Shown here: positions 18,603-27,441 of the stretch, in pieces
Numbering within the stretch: position 1 is the first letter of the stretch
Layout: each line of letters starts with the position of its first letter
DNA from: Mucilaginibacter phenanthrenivorans
GTDB lineage: Bacteria > Bacteroidota > Bacteroidia > Sphingobacteriales > Sphingobacteriaceae
Assembly: GCF_024721155.1 (NCBI RefSeq)
Contig: NZ_JAHVAP010000007.1
Coordinates: forward strand, 434,001-498,000
DNA: 64,000 bases
Direction: 5' to 3'
Made by a program: the position numbers and the translations under genes
Notes under the pieces: model-generated
What the model saw: only the letters and a program-made list of their open reading frames with translations
What the model was told of the DNA's origin: nothing
Database searches by the model: none

Positions 18603-19550
18603 ATGTTAAACCGCAGACACCTAAGGGTAAAAGTTCTTCAGTCGTTATACGCTTATCACCAATCAAACAGCGGCGACATCAAACAGCATGAAAAAAATTT
18701 ATTGCAAACCATTGATAAGGTATACGAAATGTATATCTGGATGCTGTCATTAATCTCAGAAATAACCAGCTACGCAGAAAACGATGCCGAGGAGAGGGCT
18801 AACAAACATTTGCCTACCGCAGAGGACCTGAATCCCAATCTTAAAATATTAACAAACAGGTTTATCCTGTCGTTGCATGAAAATAAGGACTATTTAGCAG
18901 GACTGAAAAAATATAAAATAGCCTGGGATTTTGAACCTGAACTGGTTAAATCCTTGTTCATTATTCTTAAAAATTCAGAAGATTACAAGGAGTACCTGGT
19001 AAAAACAGGCGACACTATACAGACGGATAAGGATATCATCAAATTCATTTTCAAAAAGGTGATCCTCAAGTCGTCATTAGCCGAACAGGTTTTTGAAGAT
19101 AAGTTTTTATACTGGCCGGTTGATAAGGATGTTTTGCAAGCTTTGATTGCAAAAACATTTAAGAACTTTGCAAACGACGAGCCTGAGCTGAATAAGCTGG
19201 CCGAAGTAACCGGCAATTGGGAAGAGGACAGGGATTTTATTGTTAACTTATTTGAGGAAAGCATCCGTCATAATGAGGAATATCAAAACCTGATAACCAG
19301 TAAAACCCAAAATTGGGAGCCTGACCGTATAGCAATGATGGATACATTGCTAATGAAAATGGCGATTGCAGAGTTTGTTAATTTTAACTCAATCCCGGTT
19401 AAGGTAACCATAAATGAATACCTGGAGATCTCGAAGGAGTTCAGTACGCCAAAGAGTAATTCATTTATAAACGGTATATTGGACAAGATTTTAGCTGATT
19501 TAAAAGCAACAAATAAAGTAAAGAAAATAGGCAGAGGACTAATTGAATAA
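18603..19550 (+). CDS. nusB: Transcription antitermination factor NusB, long Bacteroidota form
   Basis: This 315-residue protein begins MLNRRHLRVKVLQSLYAYHQ, the RNA-binding N-terminus of NusB. The canonical C-terminal half is AMMDTLLMKMAIAEFVNFNS then VTINEYLEISKEFSTPKSNSFINGILDKI. Typical NusB has 130-150 residues. The extra 150 or so helical residues lie in the middle, a form usual in this phylum. With NusE it binds boxA in rRNA leaders. It opens a tight run nusB-DUF1573-yajC-ybbR-coaE. Confidence 0.95.
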   Translation: MLNRRHLRVKVLQSLYAYHQSNSGDIKQHEKNLLQTIDKVYEMYIWMLSLISEITSYAENDAEERANKHLPTAEDLNPNLKILTNRFILSLHENKDYLAGLKKYKIAWDFEPELVKSLFIILKNSEDYKEYLVKTGDTIQTDKDIIKFIFKKVILKSSLAEQVFEDKFLYWPVDKDVLQALIAKTFKNFANDEPELNKLAEVTGNWEEDRDFIVNLFEESIRHNEEYQNLITSKTQNWEPDRIAMMDTLLMKMAIAEFVNFNSIPVKVTINEYLEISKEFSTPKSNSFINGILDKILADLKATNKVKKIGRGLIE

Positions 19551-19563
19551 CCCCTTAAATACA

Positions 19564-19995
19564 ATGAAAAGACTGTTTTTAACCTTATTGGCGGCAGGTG
19601 TATTATTATCAGCCTGCAATTCAAACAAAACCGGAGCCGCTGCTGCTGACTCTACTAAAACCACAGGTAACGCCGCCAGTACGGCTGCGATGAAATTTGA
19701 AAACGATGCCCATGATTTTGGTAAAATAAAAACAGGCGACAAGGTTAGCTACGATTTTAAATTCACCAATACCGGCAGCTCTCCGTTAATTATTACTGAT
19801 GCTGTTGCAACGTGCGGCTGCACCAAACCCGAATGGCCAAAAACACCGGTTAAGCCCGGCGAAAGCGGCATGATACACGTTACATTTAACAGTGCAGGCA
19901 AATCTGGTCTGCAGGATAAGCAAATTACAATTACCGCCAACACCAATCCTGCTCAAACCAGGGTACATTTAGTTGGCGAGGTACTGGCAAAATAA
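19564..19995 (+). CDS. DUF1573-domain lipoprotein
   Basis: The ATG at 19564 gives 143 residues with lipobox LLSAC (Cys18). A DUF1573 Ig-like domain follows (MKFENDAHDFGKIKTGDKVSYDFKFTNTG, given here by its ends), with the conserved VATCGCTKPEWP motif and a terminal VHLVGEVL strand. The fold is an immunoglobulin-like beta sandwich; function is unknown but the family is abundant in Bacteroidota envelopes. It starts 14 nt after the nusB stop and precedes yajC by 14 nt. Confidence 0.88.
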   Translation: MKRLFLTLLAAGVLLSACNSNKTGAAAADSTKTTGNAASTAAMKFENDAHDFGKIKTGDKVSYDFKFTNTGSSPLIITDAVATCGCTKPEWPKTPVKPGESGMIHVTFNSAGKSGLQDKQITITANTNPAQTRVHLVGEVLAK

Positions 19996-20009
19996 ATTTA
20001 TAAATTAAA

Positions 20010-20330
20010 ATGATAGCAACTATTTTATTACAGGCTGCAGGCGGACTTCCAACACAGCAAATTATAACCTTTGCGTTAATTGCAGTAGTGTTTTATTTCT
20101 TTATGATAAGGCCGCAGGTTAAAAAGCAAAAGGATCAGAAAAAATACGTAACTGAATTAAAAAAGGGTGACAAGGTAGTTACCACTGCCGGGATACACGG
20201 AAGAATAGTTGATGTTAACGATACCACCTTTTTAGTAGAAGTTGATAATGGCAAGATCAGGTTTGATAAATCTGCAATATCATTAGAAGCTTCGAAGGCG
20301 TTAAATACGCCTCCGGTGGTTACAAAGTAA
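20010..20330 (+). CDS. yajC: Sec translocon accessory subunit YajC
   Basis: This 106-residue protein has one membrane helix (about 16-34, IITFALIAVVFYFFMIRPQ) followed by the YajC cytosolic domain (KKGDKVVTTAGIHGRIVDV). YajC joins SecDF in assisting protein export; secDF is encoded elsewhere in this window. A 9-mer-type word repeat begins at its stop codon. Confidence 0.95.
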   Translation: MIATILLQAAGGLPTQQIITFALIAVVFYFFMIRPQVKKQKDQKKYVTELKKGDKVVTTAGIHGRIVDVNDTTFLVEVDNGKIRFDKSAISLEASKALNTPPVVTK

Positions 20331-20434
20331 GCTGAAAGCTTAAAGGCGAAAGCAAAAAGCAAGACAGAAAATAGAGCTGAAAGTATGAAGTGGAAAAGCA
20401 ATTGCAGCTTTTAGCTTTAACCTTTCAGCTTTTA
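20329..20434. repeat. Word array between yajC and the YbbR gene
   Basis: AAGCTGAAAGCTTAAAGG at 20329-20346 reappears inverted in 20413-20434 (TTAGCTTTAACCTTTCAGCTTT region). The intervening A/G-rich stretch repeats GAAAGC, AAAAGC and GCTGAAAG. The array begins within the yajC stop region. Confidence 0.7.
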
Positions 20435-20444
20435 ACTTTTCTAT

Positions 20445-21392
20445 ATGGCAATAATAAAGTTATCTGCAACAGAACGAAGACGGGCATCGGCATTTTTTAC
20501 ATGCCTGGTGCTTGCCATTGTTGCGTGGGTCTTTACGGTGATGTCAAATTCCTACAGTTATACTGTTAAAGAGGTGCTGAATTTTAAAAATACGCCGCAA
20601 AGGCGTGCTTTTCATTCATTACAATCAGATACGGTTAATGCGATTATTAACGGTAGTGGCTGGCAAATGCTTTTTTCAAAGATGCATAACGATGTAAACC
20701 CTGTTTCGGTAGATCTGAGATCGCTTGAATACAAAAGCTATATCGTGCTCAGTTCGCAGCTGGCACAGATCAACGAAAAAAAAGACCCGGGGCAGCAGCT
20801 AGTCAGCTTTAATCCCGATACGCTTTATTTTGATTTCTCTAACAGGAAGGTGAAAAGAGTCCCTATACAGTTGTTAAGCTCGTTAGGTTACAAACATCAA
20901 TTTTCGCAATCAGGGAATATTACGCTTAACCCCGCCTATGTGATTGTAAACGGCCCCGCCAATGTTATTGATAATATAACCAGCTGGAAAACGGACACAT
21001 TGAAGCTGGACAGTATTGCTGAAACGATAACCACAAGGGTGAACTTACAGGCTACCAGGGAGGGCAATATCAGTGTAGTGCCTAAAAATGTGCAGGTAAA
21101 TATTCCTGTTGATGAGTATACTGAGAAAACGCTGGAGATTCCGGTTAAATTGATCAATAATAATGACTATGATGATGTGAAAATTTTCCCGCTAAAGGTG
21201 CGGGTAACCTTTACTACTTCATTAAGCCGCTATGCGCAAACTGATGAGGATTTTTTTGAAGCGACAGCAGATCTTGATCTTTGGCGTAAACATGGTTACA
21301 AATCATTGCCGGTGGTGATCTTTAAATCGCCGGCGTACAGCAAGATCGTAAAGATTGAACCGCAGAATGTTGATTTTATCATCAAAAAATAA
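20445..21392 (+). CDS. YbbR/CdaR-domain membrane-anchored protein
   Basis: This 315-residue protein has one N-terminal membrane helix (about 17-36, FTCLVLAIVAWVFTVMSN) and an extracytoplasmic region with YbbR repeats (for example VPIQLLSSLGYKHQ..VNGPANVIDNI and VPKNVQVNIPVDEY). In Firmicutes the related CdaR controls diadenylate cyclase CdaA; no cdaA is adjacent here, so that role is not supported by context. Its stop overlaps the coaE start by one base (TAATG), giving translational coupling. Confidence 0.85.
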   Translation: MAIIKLSATERRRASAFFTCLVLAIVAWVFTVMSNSYSYTVKEVLNFKNTPQRRAFHSLQSDTVNAIINGSGWQMLFSKMHNDVNPVSVDLRSLEYKSYIVLSSQLAQINEKKDPGQQLVSFNPDTLYFDFSNRKVKRVPIQLLSSLGYKHQFSQSGNITLNPAYVIVNGPANVIDNITSWKTDTLKLDSIAETITTRVNLQATREGNISVVPKNVQVNIPVDEYTEKTLEIPVKLINNNDYDDVKIFPLKVRVTFTTSLSRYAQTDEDFFEATADLDLWRKHGYKSLPVVIFKSPAYSKIVKIEPQNVDFIIKK

Positions 21393-21988
21393 TGCTTAAA
21401 ATAGGTTTAACCGGGAATATAGGCAGCGGGAAAACTACCGTCAGCAAGGTATTTGAGCTATTGGGGATTCCTGTTTTTTATGCCGATGATGCTGCAAAAA
21501 ATGTTATGGTAAATGATCCTGTCCTTATTGAAGCTATCAAGGCGACTTTTGGAAAATTATCTTATTTTGAAGACGGGAGCTTAAACAGGAAGCATATTGC
21601 CAACATAGTTTTTAATGATGCTGATGAATTGATAAAACTAAATGCATTGGTGCATCCGGCAACATTCAGGGCATTTGATGAATGGGTAAGGAATGTTAAA
21701 AATGATGCGCCTTATGTTTTAAAGGAGGCCGCGTTGCTTTTTGAAAGTGATTCGTATAAAATGTGCGATTATTCCATCATGGTACAATCGCCGCTTGAAA
21801 CGCGGATCCAACGGGTGATGAAACGGGATAACCTTACGCGGGCCGAAGTTGAAGGCCGCAATGCCAAACAGTTTACTGAAGAAAGGAAATCGGGATTGGC
21901 CGATTATATAATTATAAATGACGAGGTGCAGTTGGTAATACCCCAGGTTTTGAAATTGCATGATGAATTTTTGTCATTAGGTCATTAA
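21392..21988 (+). CDS. coaE: Dephospho-CoA kinase
   Basis: This 198-residue kinase carries P-loop GLTGNIGSGKTTVSKVF, the CoA-binding FYADDAAKNVM region and LID motif RVMKRDNLTRAEVEGRNAKQ (given in part). It performs the last step of CoA synthesis, phosphorylating the 3'-hydroxyl of dephospho-CoA. The last codons (SLGH and stop) are encoded by the GTCATTAG repeat that continues into the spacer, so the repeat has set the C-terminus. Confidence 0.96.
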   Translation: MLKIGLTGNIGSGKTTVSKVFELLGIPVFYADDAAKNVMVNDPVLIEAIKATFGKLSYFEDGSLNRKHIANIVFNDADELIKLNALVHPATFRAFDEWVRNVKNDAPYVLKEAALLFESDSYKMCDYSIMVQSPLETRIQRVMKRDNLTRAEVEGRNAKQFTEERKSGLADYIIINDEVQLVIPQVLKLHDEFLSLGH

Positions 21989-22003
21989 AGTCATTAGGTC
22001 ATT
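21973..22003. repeat. 17-bp tandem duplication of GTCATTAG words across the coaE stop
   Basis: Units GTCATTAG, GTCATTAAA, GTCATTAG, GTCATT lie head to tail. The TAA of coaE (21986-21988) is inside the second unit. Confidence 0.85.
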
Positions 22004-22050
22004 GTTAACGACGCCACATCTCTATCATTCCCGAACGCAAAAATGACTCA

Positions 22051-22989
22051 ATGATAATAGAAAATTTTGTTTCCTTTAACCCCAACGGCCTTTACTGCAA
22101 ATACGGTGATTTTTATTTAGATCCGATTCTGCCTGTAACACGGGCTGTGATCTCGCACGCACATGCTGATCATGCCTTGCCGGGGAATAATATCATTTTT
22201 TGTACGGAGGCTACCCACGCTTTTATGAAATTACGATATGGAAAAAATGCAGGCAGGGAGTTTAATATCGCCGGATATAATTCACCTTTTAATGTTGGTG
22301 GCGTTACCGTAACTTTTGTTTCCGCCGGCCACATGCTTGGTTCTGCACAGGTTTTAATGGAGTACCAGGGCGTTAGGTATCTTTACACCGGCGACTATAA
22401 ATTACAGCCTGATGCTACCTGCGAGCCCATTGAATGGGTAAATGCTGATGTGCTGATAACCGAAAGTACCTTTGCAGATCCCGCAATTTTGCACCCCGAC
22501 CCGGTTGAGGAAATAAAAAAGCTGAATGACATTAAAAGCAATATCCTGCTTGGCGCTTATGGATTGGGCAAAAGCCAGCGACTGATCCACATGATAAATG
22601 AGTATGCGCCCCAAAAGCAAATCCTGGTGCATCACCGCATAATGCCAATTAATGCCATTTATGAAAAGATGGGAATGGTGTTGGGTAAGCACCAAATTTA
22701 TAGCCGTAAATTAATGAAGGAGCAGGACGAGTTTGTTTATATAGTGCCGCCCTTTACCTTTGACAGCTATATCAGGGCTGCGGGTGTGAAGCGGTTATTT
22801 GCATCCGGCTGGAAAAACTTGCAGGTTAATAACCAGGATACGCTATACATATCTGACCATGTAGACTGGGACGATATTTTACAAGCCATTGCGCACGTAA
22901 AGCCAACACAGATCTGGACATTGCACGGCAATGGAATGCATTTGAAAAAGTATTTCGGCGATGATATCTTTGTGAAAATCCTTAATTGA
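22051..22989 (+). CDS. Metallo-beta-lactamase-fold exonuclease (DNA-ligase-associated type)
   Basis: This 312-residue protein carries the metal motif HAHADH (H36, H38, D40, H41), later ligands in AGHMLGSAQV and YTGDYKLQP, and a C-terminal SDHVDWDDI. The opening GLYCKYGDFYLDPILPVTRA matches the ligase-associated exonuclease family usually found beside an ATP-dependent ligase and Lhr helicase. Neither neighbour is present here. Probable role: nuclease processing in DNA repair. The alternative is an RNase-like beta-CASP enzyme, which is less likely given the start motif. Confidence 0.82.
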   Translation: MIIENFVSFNPNGLYCKYGDFYLDPILPVTRAVISHAHADHALPGNNIIFCTEATHAFMKLRYGKNAGREFNIAGYNSPFNVGGVTVTFVSAGHMLGSAQVLMEYQGVRYLYTGDYKLQPDATCEPIEWVNADVLITESTFADPAILHPDPVEEIKKLNDIKSNILLGAYGLGKSQRLIHMINEYAPQKQILVHHRIMPINAIYEKMGMVLGKHQIYSRKLMKEQDEFVYIVPPFTFDSYIRAAGVKRLFASGWKNLQVNNQDTLYISDHVDWDDILQAIAHVKPTQIWTLHGNGMHLKKYFGDDIFVKILN

Positions 22990-22990
22990 A

Positions 22991-23149
22991 ATGCTCGTAG
23001 AGGGAATTGACTACTATATTAATGAAGATGGCAACTTTGTTTTTACAAAGGAATATCACTTAAAACGCGGATATTGTTGTAAAAATAAGTGCCTTAATTG
23101 TCCGTGGGATTATGGAAAACCCGATCAGGCTAAGGATGTTAAGAAATAA
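22991..23149 (+). CDS. Small Cys-rich DUF5522 protein
   Basis: A 52-residue frame starts with ATG at 22991, 1 nt after the upstream stop. The protein reads MLVEGIDYYINEDGNFVFTK and continues with EYHLKRGYCCKNKCLNCPW. The pattern CCxxxCxxCP and the preceding YH motif are typical of DUF5522, a small probable metal-binding family in Bacteroidota. Function unknown. Its tight spacing suggests co-translation with the exonuclease-type gene. Confidence 0.85.
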   Translation: MLVEGIDYYINEDGNFVFTKEYHLKRGYCCKNKCLNCPWDYGKPDQAKDVKK

Positions 23150-23180
23150 TTAAGGATATTTGTATTAAGGCAATAATATT

Positions 23181-23630
23181 ATGCGGATAGACGACGAAAT
23201 ACAAAGCAGTAAATTTGAGAATAATTACCATAAGGCAATTATCAATCTCTCATATACCTATGGTTGGGTAAACAACCTGTCGCGCGGGCTTTTCGAACAA
23301 AATAATATTACGCTGCAGCAATTCAACATCCTACGGATCTTAAGGGGGCAATACCCGAAACCGGCCACGGTGAATTTACTAAAAGAGCGGATGGTTGATA
23401 AAATGTCGGATGCCTCGCGTATTGTTGATCGGCTGGTACAAAAAGGTATGGTATCCCGTTGTACCAACACAAAGGATCGTCGTGCCGTTGATATCAGGAT
23501 AAGCGAACAGGGCCTTGAAATCCTTGCAAAAATGGACCAGGAGTTTAAAATTAAGGACTTGCTTAAAGATAATCTAACCGAAGAGGAAGCTGCGCAATTA
23601 AGTGATTTGCTGGATAAGTTGCGTGGGTAA
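23181..23630 (+). CDS. MarR-family transcriptional regulator
   Basis: This 149-residue protein has a winged helix-turn-helix with the MarR layout: LTLQQFNILRILRGQYP-like helix 3, VDKMSDASRIVDRLVQKGMVSR recognition helix, and wing TNTKDRRAVDIRISEQG. The terminal helices dimerise. The usual role is ligand-responsive repression. No obvious efflux pump is adjacent; the target is unknown. Confidence 0.9.
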   Translation: MRIDDEIQSSKFENNYHKAIINLSYTYGWVNNLSRGLFEQNNITLQQFNILRILRGQYPKPATVNLLKERMVDKMSDASRIVDRLVQKGMVSRCTNTKDRRAVDIRISEQGLEILAKMDQEFKIKDLLKDNLTEEEAAQLSDLLDKLRG

Positions 23631-23640
23631 TTTCTCCTCG

Positions 23641-23673
23641 AGATTTACGAAGTTTTTAAAACTTCATAAATCT
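23641..23673. terminator. Bidirectional hairpin terminator between marR and PAP2 genes
   Basis: AGATTTACGAAGTTTT pairs with AAAACTTCATAAATCT with one mismatch, between convergent genes; T- and A-rich centre. Confidence 0.75.
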
Positions 23674-23681
23674 GAAATTCT

Positions 23682-24251
23682 TTAAGCAACCCAATTCGGC
23701 ATGATCTTCCTAAACAATACCGAAAACGTCCATCCTACAAGAATTCCGTAAAGCGCACCGCAGAAAACGTCTATTGGGAAATGTACACCTACGTATACCT
23801 GTGCGAAGCTGATGGCACTAGCCCAAAGAATAGCCCAAAACCAGATCCAGCGCCATTTTTTATGAAACAACATGATCAGGAAAAAAGCCACTGCGAAATG
23901 ATCGGTTGCATGTGTTGAGGGGAAGCTGTAACCTGTTCCGCAAGGTACGCGGGCTATATCAGTTTTTGAAACAATTGTATCCCGGCAGGGCCTGTCCCTT
24001 TTTACCATTTGTTTTGCAATATTTGCGCTGGTGAAATCCGCAAATCCTGCGGATAAGGCTAACAGTAATATGATAATCAGGCCCTGTTTTTTGTATCTAT
24101 AGATGCAAAAGCCGATAATAAACAAGTAAAGCGGGATCCAGAATTTAGCGTTGCGCATCCAGGGCATTATCCAATCAAAAAAAGGATTGGTAAGATCATG
24201 GTTGATGAAGTAGAATAGATGCCGGTCGAGTTGTAAAAGGAAATCGGGCAT
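23682..24251 (-). CDS. PAP2-family membrane phosphatase
   Basis: This 189-residue protein has about five membrane helices and the three phosphatase motifs: K80-x6-RP (KQMVKRDRP), PSTH (111-114, in place of PSGH) and VYVGVHFPID with H157 and D161. The Arg usually before the VYxGVH segment is Gln here (Q151). Likely substrates are lipid pyrophosphates such as undecaprenyl-PP or phosphatidate. The Gln may reduce activity or alter specificity. Confidence 0.85.
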   Translation of the reverse strand: MPDFLLQLDRHLFYFINHDLTNPFFDWIMPWMRNAKFWIPLYLFIIGFCIYRYKKQGLIIILLLALSAGFADFTSANIAKQMVKRDRPCRDTIVSKTDIARVPCGTGYSFPSTHATDHFAVAFFLIMLFHKKWRWIWFWAILWASAISFAQVYVGVHFPIDVFCGALYGILVGWTFSVLFRKIMPNWVA

Positions 24252-24341
24252 TGCCTGGATTAATTATAAAGCTGTAAATATAACTATTTACCACAGGGTT
24301 AAAACAATGTAATTTTTATTACTGCTTCGGTTAAATATCTT

Positions 24342-24349
24342 TATTTTTG
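24342..24349 (+). promoter_or_regulatory. Bacteroidota -7 element for glmM
   Basis: TATTTTTG followed by CGG matches TAnnTTTG exactly, 23 nt before the TTG start of glmM, implying a very short leader. Confidence 0.6.
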
Positions 24350-24371
24350 CGGGCACAAAAACATTTACACT

Positions 24372-25760
24372 TTGACATTAATAAAATCAATTTCGGGAAT
24401 AAGAGGCACCATAGGTGGTTCGGTGGGAGAGGGATTAACCCCCCTGGATATTGTAAAATTTACAGCGGCATACGGAAGTTGGGCCGTTAAAAAGTCGGGC
24501 TTAAAAAAGGTTGTTATAGGCCGCGATGCCCGCATCTCGGGTAGTATGGTAAATAGCCTTGTTATCGGTACCTTGCAGGGTTTGGGAATTGATGTGATCG
24601 ATCTTGGTTTATCCACTACACCAACTGTTGAAGTTGCCGTTCCTGATGAGAAGGCGGCCGGTGGCATTATCTTAACCGCCAGCCATAACCCAAAACAATG
24701 GAATGCACTGAAATTACTGAACGCCGATGGTGAATTTATTAGTGATGCCGATGGTAAAGAAGTGCTCGAAATAGCTGAAGCCAGCGATTTTAAGTTTGCC
24801 GATGTAAATGACCTTGGTAATGTTGATAACAGCGAAAACTATTTACAAAAGCATATCGACAAAATATTGGCGCTGCCTTTGGTTGATGTGGATGCTATTG
24901 CCAAGGCTAATTTCAAGGTGGTTATTGATTGTGTAAACTCAACAGGTGGCATTTTTGTACCAGCTTTGTTAAAAGCGTTGGGTGTAAACACTGTTCATGA
25001 ACTTTATTGCAAGCCTGATGGCAATTTTCCGCATAACCCGGAGCCATTACCGGAGAATCTTACCGCGCTTTCAAAGGAAGTAGTAAGCAAGCGTGCCGAT
25101 TTGGGTATAGCTGTCGATCCGGATGTTGACCGCCTTTGCTTTGTTTGCGAGGATGGCAATATGTTTGGCGAGGAATATACGCTTGTAGCGGTTGCCGATT
25201 ACGTGTTACAGAATACTAAAGGGAATACCGTATCTAACCTATCATCAACCCGCGCGTTGCGCGATGTTACTGAAAAGGCTGGCGGCGAATACCATGCTGC
25301 TGCGGTAGGAGAGGTGAACGTTGTAAACAAAATGAAGGAAGTAAATGCCGTGATAGGTGGCGAGGGCAATGGCGGGGTGATTTATCCCGAATTACATTAC
25401 GGCCGGGATGCTTTAGTGGGTATCGCGTTGTTTTTGACGCATCTTGCAAAATATGGTAAATCGGTTTCGAACCTGAGAAGCACTTACCCGGGATATTTTA
25501 TCTCCAAGAACAAAATAACGCTTACGCCTGAGATGGATATTGATGGCTTGCTGCTAAAGGTTGAAGAGAAATATAAGAAGCAACCCCACAGCACCATCGA
25601 TGGCTTGAAGATAGAATTTGACAAAGAATGGGTACATTTGCGCAAGTCAAATACCGAGCCGATCATCCGGATCTATTCGGAAGGGAATTCGGAAACGGTT
25701 GCTAACAACCTGGCAAATAAAATTATTGCCGATATAAAAGAGATTTTAAAGTTAAGTTAG
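24372..25760 (+). CDS. glmM: Phosphoglucosamine mutase
   Basis: This 462-residue phosphohexomutase starts at TTG 24372 (reads MTLIKSISGIRGT, the usual N-terminus in this phylum). The phosphoserine loop is TASHNP with Ser104, the metal loop is DPDVDR, the sugar-specificity loop is GGEGNGGV and the phosphate-binding loop is RKSNTEPIIRIY. It converts glucosamine-6-P to glucosamine-1-P for UDP-GlcNAc. Bacteroidota enzymes of this branch may also act on phosphomannose/glucose, so GlmM is the best but not sole reading. Confidence 0.9.
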   Translation: MTLIKSISGIRGTIGGSVGEGLTPLDIVKFTAAYGSWAVKKSGLKKVVIGRDARISGSMVNSLVIGTLQGLGIDVIDLGLSTTPTVEVAVPDEKAAGGIILTASHNPKQWNALKLLNADGEFISDADGKEVLEIAEASDFKFADVNDLGNVDNSENYLQKHIDKILALPLVDVDAIAKANFKVVIDCVNSTGGIFVPALLKALGVNTVHELYCKPDGNFPHNPEPLPENLTALSKEVVSKRADLGIAVDPDVDRLCFVCEDGNMFGEEYTLVAVADYVLQNTKGNTVSNLSSTRALRDVTEKAGGEYHAAAVGEVNVVNKMKEVNAVIGGEGNGGVIYPELHYGRDALVGIALFLTHLAKYGKSVSNLRSTYPGYFISKNKITLTPEMDIDGLLLKVEEKYKKQPHSTIDGLKIEFDKEWVHLRKSNTEPIIRIYSEGNSETVANNLANKIIADIKEILKLS

Positions 25761-25809
25761 CCCGGAACTCGGTAAAGACCGGAAGATAATAGTAGTAACA
25801 AAATTTGCT

Positions 25810-25841
25810 GTGAATTATTGATTTATACATCATTAATTCAC
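25810..25841. repeat. Imperfect hairpin in the glmM-desulfurase spacer
   Basis: GTGAATTATTGAT pairs with ATCATTAATTCAC (12 of 13) around a short loop; further copies of the words ATTCA and ATCAATT follow before the next ATG. Confidence 0.55.
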
Positions 25842-25868
25842 TAACTGACCCATTCATCAATTACAAAC

Positions 25869-27005
25869 ATGCGTGTTTATTTAGACAATGCTGCCACAAC
25901 GCCACTTGACCCTGAGGTAACTAAGGAAATGATAAAGGTAATGGAAAATACCTACGGTAACCCGTCATCCATTCATTCACATGGCCGTGAGGCACGCACA
26001 CTTATCGAGAGGGCTCGCAAAACTATAGCTAACCTGCTGCATACCTCGCCTGCTGAGATCTTTTTTACTTCAAGCGGTACCGAGGCTGATAATACAGCCA
26101 TCAGGTGCGGCATTATCGATCATAACATTAAACATGCCATCACCAGCCGTTTGGAGCACCATGCAGTTATCCATACCATGGAAGCGCTTGAAAGGGCAGG
26201 CGTTATTAAATTAAGCTATGTTGATGTAGACGGCAAAGGAAGTGTTGATTACGATCATTTAGAAACTTTACTAAAGGATAATGAACGCAGCTTTGTATCC
26301 CTGATGCATGCGAATAACGAAATAGGTACCCTTTCGGATATGGAGCATGTTGGTGATATTTGCGAAGCCTATAATGCCATTTATCATTGCGATACTGTAC
26401 AAACCATGGGGCACTATCAGCATGATTTGAGCAAGCTAAAAGCACATTTTTTGGTTTGCGCAGGGCATAAGCTACACGGACCCAAAGGCGTTGGCTTTTT
26501 GCACGTAAACCATCGTATAAAAATAAAGCCATTGATCTATGGCGGTGCGCAGGAACGCAATATGCGCGGTGGTACTGAAAATATTTACGGTATTGTTGGC
26601 CTCGCCAAGGCGCTTGAAATAGCCTACAGCGAAATGGAACAGCATCAGCATCATATCCAGGGCTTAAAAACCTATATGATCAATCAGTTAACCGAAGGCA
26701 TCCCCGGCATCAATTTTAACGGCGAAACCGATCCTGCAAAAAGCTTATATACTGTATTGAATGTGCAGTTCCCTGAAATGGAAATGGCAGATATGCTGTT
26801 GTTTAACCTGGATATAGCCGGTATTTCTGCGTCTGGCGGCAGCGCCTGCAGCTCGGGAAGTGATATTGGTTCGCATGTATTAACCGCAATTGGCGCAAGT
26901 TCTTCACGGCCGTCTGTACGTTTCTCATTCTCCAAATACAGCACTAAGGAGGAGGTAGATTACACCGTAGCTAAGGTTCGCGAGCTTTGTTTGGTTAGCG
27001 CTTAA
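25869..27005 (+). CDS. Cysteine desulfurase (IscS/NifS family)
   Basis: This 378-residue PLP enzyme has the PLP lysine K201 (CAGHKLHGPKG), the aspartate/histidine region YHCDTVQTMGH and the catalytic Cys327 loop (GGSACSSGSD). It takes sulfur from cysteine for Fe-S clusters or tRNA thiolation. The short active-site loop and N-terminus VYLDNAATTPLDPEV fit the IscS group rather than SufS. No iscU or scaffold gene is adjacent. Confidence 0.93.
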   Translation: MRVYLDNAATTPLDPEVTKEMIKVMENTYGNPSSIHSHGREARTLIERARKTIANLLHTSPAEIFFTSSGTEADNTAIRCGIIDHNIKHAITSRLEHHAVIHTMEALERAGVIKLSYVDVDGKGSVDYDHLETLLKDNERSFVSLMHANNEIGTLSDMEHVGDICEAYNAIYHCDTVQTMGHYQHDLSKLKAHFLVCAGHKLHGPKGVGFLHVNHRIKIKPLIYGGAQERNMRGGTENIYGIVGLAKALEIAYSEMEQHQHHIQGLKTYMINQLTEGIPGINFNGETDPAKSLYTVLNVQFPEMEMADMLLFNLDIAGISASGGSACSSGSDIGSHVLTAIGASSSRPSVRFSFSKYSTKEEVDYTVAKVRELCLVSA

Positions 27006-27102
27006 ACTTCTGCTAAATTTTCCCGGAGTATAGTTTTTTTACACTTTGTAAAAACAAAACGCGGAATTCGTTGGTTTATTTAATTATAAATTAAAAATCG
27101 CC

Positions 27103-27405
27103 ATGAATTCAAATAATCAAAATCCCGGAAGAAACCAGGAACGTTCAGGCCAGGGTCGCCCGAACGAAATTCCTGAAAAAAAGCAATCTGAACAGGAAGG
27201 ATCGGGTTATTCTCAACAAACAGAACAGGAGCAGCAGCAAAGTGGTAACGATGCCTCATATAGTGAGCGAAATGACGTTACTCCTCCCGATCAAAAGGAA
27301 TTTCCCGCAGTAGGAAATGCAACCACCGATTTTAAACCAAGTAATCATGGCCGTACAACCGGCAGAATGGTTGGTCATGAGCCTGGTACCGAAGGCGGCA
27401 TATAA
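27103..27405 (+). CDS. Small hydrophilic, probably disordered protein
   Basis: This 100-residue protein is rich in Gln, Asn, Ser, Gly and Glu, with no hydrophobic segment. The C-terminus carries the more conserved-looking FPAVGNATTDFKPSNHGRTTGRMVGHEPGTEGG (ends quoted). I do not recognise a family. It is followed by a hairpin and by another small hydrophilic gene, which suggests a pair of stress- or desiccation-type proteins, but that is only inference from composition. Confidence 0.65.
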   Translation: MNSNNQNPGRNQERSGQGRPNEIPEKKQSEQEGSGYSQQTEQEQQQSGNDASYSERNDVTPPDQKEFPAVGNATTDFKPSNHGRTTGRMVGHEPGTEGGI

Positions 27406-27441
27406 ATAATTAAATTTTTCTGATAAAAGATCAGTATTAAC

